Below are positions 50,454 to 52,601 of a stretch of 52,601 nucleotides of DNA, piece by piece. Origin of the DNA: a virus. Position 1 is the first letter of the stretch. The number at the start of each line of letters is the position of its first letter. The DNA is taken from IMG/VR virus record IMGVR_UViG_3300045131_001121, positions 1 to 52,601 of that record. One strand, written 5' to 3'. A model generated the notes under the pieces. The model was not told where the DNA came from. It worked only from the letters and a program-made list of their open reading frames with translations, and did not search any database. The translations under genes and the position numbers were made by a program.

Positions 50454-52601
50454 TTATATTTGTAGTGCTAATGAGAACGGAGTTACTAATGAGAATAGAG
50501 ATTTACTAAATGTTCTACCCACCAAAGTACCAGTTGCCTGATTAATACTTAAACCCGTACCAATTCTAAAGTCACCATCCTGATTACCAGATGTGAAGAA
50601 GATTCTACCTCCACCCAATTCAGTAATTTCAAATGCCGGGTCTGCTACACCACTACCTCCCTGATTTGGAGGAAGTGCTTTAAATGTCACACCACTACCA
50701 TTATAAGAGTAGTCAATACCAGTTGCCACAATTAGAGAACCAAATACTTCTAATGGTGCTCCAGCTGCTATAAACTCTGCTCTAGTTCTTAGATAACGAT
50801 TTGTTTCCAATGTTTCTAATAACTGGTCTCTAGTCACAACAACCGCACTTCCGTACTGACCATCGTAATATGAAGATGCTGCTTCAATACCCCTTTCATT
50901 TCCACCATATAATAAATCAGTCACGCATGCATCTACAATAAATCCAGTATCACGTGAACAACTTGCTTCATTATATATTAAATATGGAAAAGCTCCATTT
51001 GTGTATCCAATTGCTCTTTGTTTTAATTCGTCTTTACCGCCTTTTAATCTTTCAGCTGCTTGTCTTCTCTTAGTAGAAGGTGCTAAATAAGTTAATAAAG
51101 TATTTGCTACTATTTTTTCAGATATTCCTCTTGCGAAGTTTATACCATCTATCGTTTGTTTCTTTTGTCCATTATTATCACTATAACTATCCACAATTGC
51201 TACTGATGGGAATTTATAGTAGTATGAACCTGCTTCAATACTTCTTTCATTACCACCATAAACCAAATCAGTTCTAATTGCATCTATGATAAATCCTAAA
51301 TCTCTACTACAACTTGCTTCATTATATTTCAAATTACTCCAAGATGAAGATAAGAATGCTATGGTTTCTTTTTGTATTAATTGTTTGTTATCTGTCAATA
51401 ATTTTGCTGTTGTTATTAGAGATGCCGATGGTTCTAAATAAGTTGGATTGATTACTACTTTTTTAGATAACTTTCCAGCATATCTGATACCAGTCAGAGT
51501 TGGGTCTAATTGATTTAGAGTTGATGGTACACCTTTATTGATTGCGTTAGAAGGATATAAGTAATAATACTGTCCAGCTATCACACTTCTTTCTTGTCCA
51601 CCATATAATACATCCGTTGCTGCTGCATCTATTAGGTAACCAACATCTCTCTTACAAGTTGTTTCGTTATAATATACACCACTCCAAGAAGAAGATACAT
51701 AAGCGATAGTTTCAGCTGCCACAAATGCTTTATTCTTTCTTAATAAATCAAACGATGCTGATGCCTCTACTGATGCGGTTACGAATAGTATGTTTTGTGC
51801 AATCTTTTGTGATATTCTACCTGCGTAGTTTATACCATCAATTGTTTGTCCTAATTGCCCAACACCATCACCATCACCTTCAACGATTGCTAAAGATGGA
51901 TATTCGTAATAGAATTTACCATTCAATACAGTTCTCTCATTACCACCATATAATAAATCGGTAGTAACACCATCTAATATATAACCAGTATCTCTCTTAC
52001 ACTTATCTTTATCATACTCAAATGTACTCCAACTAGCAGTTAAGTAAGCCAGGGTTTCATTTTGTATAAACTCTCTATTCTTTCTTAATAAACTAACCGA
52101 TGCCGATACTATTTGAGATGCTGTCACAAATGTTAATGATGCCGCAACATTTTTAGAAAGTTGTCCTGCGTAATTAACACCTGTCAATGTTGGTTGTAAT
52201 TGTGCACCTTGCGCTTGTGATGGATATAAGTAATAGAACACTCCAGCATTTGTACTTCTTTCGTTTCCACCATATAATAAATCCGTAGAAACTGCATCTA
52301 TAATATGACCAACATCTCTTTTACAAGTTGATTCGATATAAGATGCCGTACTCCAAGAAGAAGATAAGTAAGCAATAGTTTCATTTTGTATAAACTCTCT
52401 ATTCTTTCGTATCAATGCGTATGATGCTGATACAATTGCTGATGCAGTTACATAAGTTACATTTTGAATTACTTTTTGTGCTAACTTACTTGCGTAGTTT
52501 ATTCCATCAAGCGTTTGGTTCAATTGTGCTCCTTGCGCCTGTGATGGATATTGATAATAGAATATACCATTAAATAATGATGCTGAATTTGAGTTAAATA
52601 C
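50454..52601 (-). CDS. Repeat-rich virion structural protein, 5' part outside the window
   Basis: The frame is open to the window edge (26 more codons beyond an internal TTG at 52523), so the true start is upstream. Five units of about 110-117 aa repeat the order RKNREFIQNETIAYLSSSWS, then Cys-(K/S)-RD-x-G-x-(I/L)-(I/V/L)-DA, then DLLYGGNERS, then YYxYPS, and then an (I/V)-x-YAGxLSxK-type segment. The Cys-containing stretches start near 50945, 51296, 51640, 51981 and 52309. The last part (about 50454-50870) is a different C-terminal domain (TGIDYSYNGSGVTFKALPPN). Similar CxRD...YGGN repeats occur in structural proteins of aquatic phages. It is probably a fibre or baseplate-associated protein. 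The conserved Cys per unit is notable for an extracellular protein. Confidence 0.78.
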   Translation of the reverse strand, partial: VFNSNSASLFNGIFYYQYPSQAQGAQLNQTLDGINYASKLAQKVIQNVTYVTASAIVSASYALIRKNREFIQNETIAYLSSSWSTASYIESTCKRDVGHIIDAVSTDLLYGGNERSTNAGVFYYLYPSQAQGAQLQPTLTGVNYAGQLSKNVAASLTFVTASQIVSASVSLLRKNREFIQNETLAYLTASWSTFEYDKDKCKRDTGYILDGVTTDLLYGGNERTVLNGKFYYEYPSLAIVEGDGDGVGQLGQTIDGINYAGRISQKIAQNILFVTASVEASASFDLLRKNKAFVAAETIAYVSSSWSGVYYNETTCKRDVGYLIDAAATDVLYGGQERSVIAGQYYYLYPSNAINKGVPSTLNQLDPTLTGIRYAGKLSKKVVINPTYLEPSASLITTAKLLTDNKQLIQKETIAFLSSSWSNLKYNEASCSRDLGFIIDAIRTDLVYGGNERSIEAGSYYYKFPSVAIVDSYSDNNGQKKQTIDGINFARGISEKIVANTLLTYLAPSTKRRQAAERLKGGKDELKQRAIGYTNGAFPYLIYNEASCSRDTGFIVDACVTDLLYGGNERGIEAASSYYDGQYGSAVVVTRDQLLETLETNRYLRTRAEFIAAGAPLEVFGSLIVATGIDYSYNGSGVTFKALPPNQGGSGVADPAFEITELGGGRIFFTSGNQDGDFRIGTGLSINQATGTLVGRTFSKSLFSLVTPFSLALQI

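Noticed and set aside
52521-52523. TTG as start codon of the repeat protein
   Set aside because: The frame is open for 26 further codons to the window edge with the same repeat pattern (YYQYPSQAQGAQL), so the gene begins outside the window.

Overview
The window is a piece of a tailed, contractile-tail (myovirus-type, distantly T4-like) phage genome. Every gene I can support lies on the minus strand, so transcription runs from high to low coordinates. The host is most likely a member of the Bacteroidota (flavobacterial type). Six promoters match the Bacteroidota pattern TTTG-N20-TATATTT(G/A), each with exactly 20 bases between the elements. Most starts have an A/T-rich leader and no clear Shine-Dalgarno. 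A secreted nuclease has a signal peptide ending in the typical SFGQ. A small histone H1-like (Hc1) protein resembles those of Bacteroidota. The DNA is AT-rich. Head genes (portal, capsid, terminase) are absent and must lie outside the window.

Layout in transcription order. 52601-36926: virion and adhesion genes, namely an open-ended repeat protein, a 305-aa virion-like protein, a 3500-aa tail fibre with collagen-like GTS repeats and three cupredoxin-like domains, a PKD/BspA-like adhesin, a tail-fibre-assembly-type chaperone and two small proteins. 36913-30224: a second giant fibre ending in a peptidase-S74 intramolecular chaperone. 30175-17608: the tail module, with a DUF7936-like protein, sheath, tube, a frameshifting tail-assembly chaperone pair, tape measure, tube-cap-like protein, LysM/gp53-like wedge protein and hub-like protein. 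17562-17177: a complete tmRNA gene. 17115-14944: an 88-aa protein, a divergent family-A DNA polymerase and a secreted NUC1-type nuclease. 14937-7124: a 1683-aa multidomain (polyvalent-like) protein, a 142-aa protein, a GH19 endolysin and a 445-aa protein sharing a module with the giant protein. 6996-5549: six small genes, two of them very short. 5333-1: replication and nucleotide genes, namely gp32-like SSB, UvsX/RecA, FEN-type exonuclease, DnaB-type helicase, Hc1-like protein and the start of a class II ribonucleotide reductase.

Two promoter classes sort with gene function. TTTG-N20-TATATTT(G/A) precedes replication genes, polymerase, the 445-aa gene and the tmRNA. A second motif, TATTTATA without a -33 element, lies mostly 20-27 nt before the start codons of tail, fibre, nuclease and lysis operons. 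In the direction of transcription it is the exact reverse complement of the T4 late promoter TATAAATA. This suggests early transcription by host polymerase and late transcription by a modified or phage-directed polymerase.

The main points of interest are the phage tmRNA, the two-class promoter code, an SSB mRNA leader with UUAAA repeats at about 7-nt steps (the T4 gp32 site size), the probable frameshift at a T7 run, three cupredoxin-like domains with Cys-His-Met motifs in a tail fibre, and collagen-like repeats interrupted by GTFF at triplet-quantised spacing. All functional calls come from reading motifs by eye; no database search was possible.
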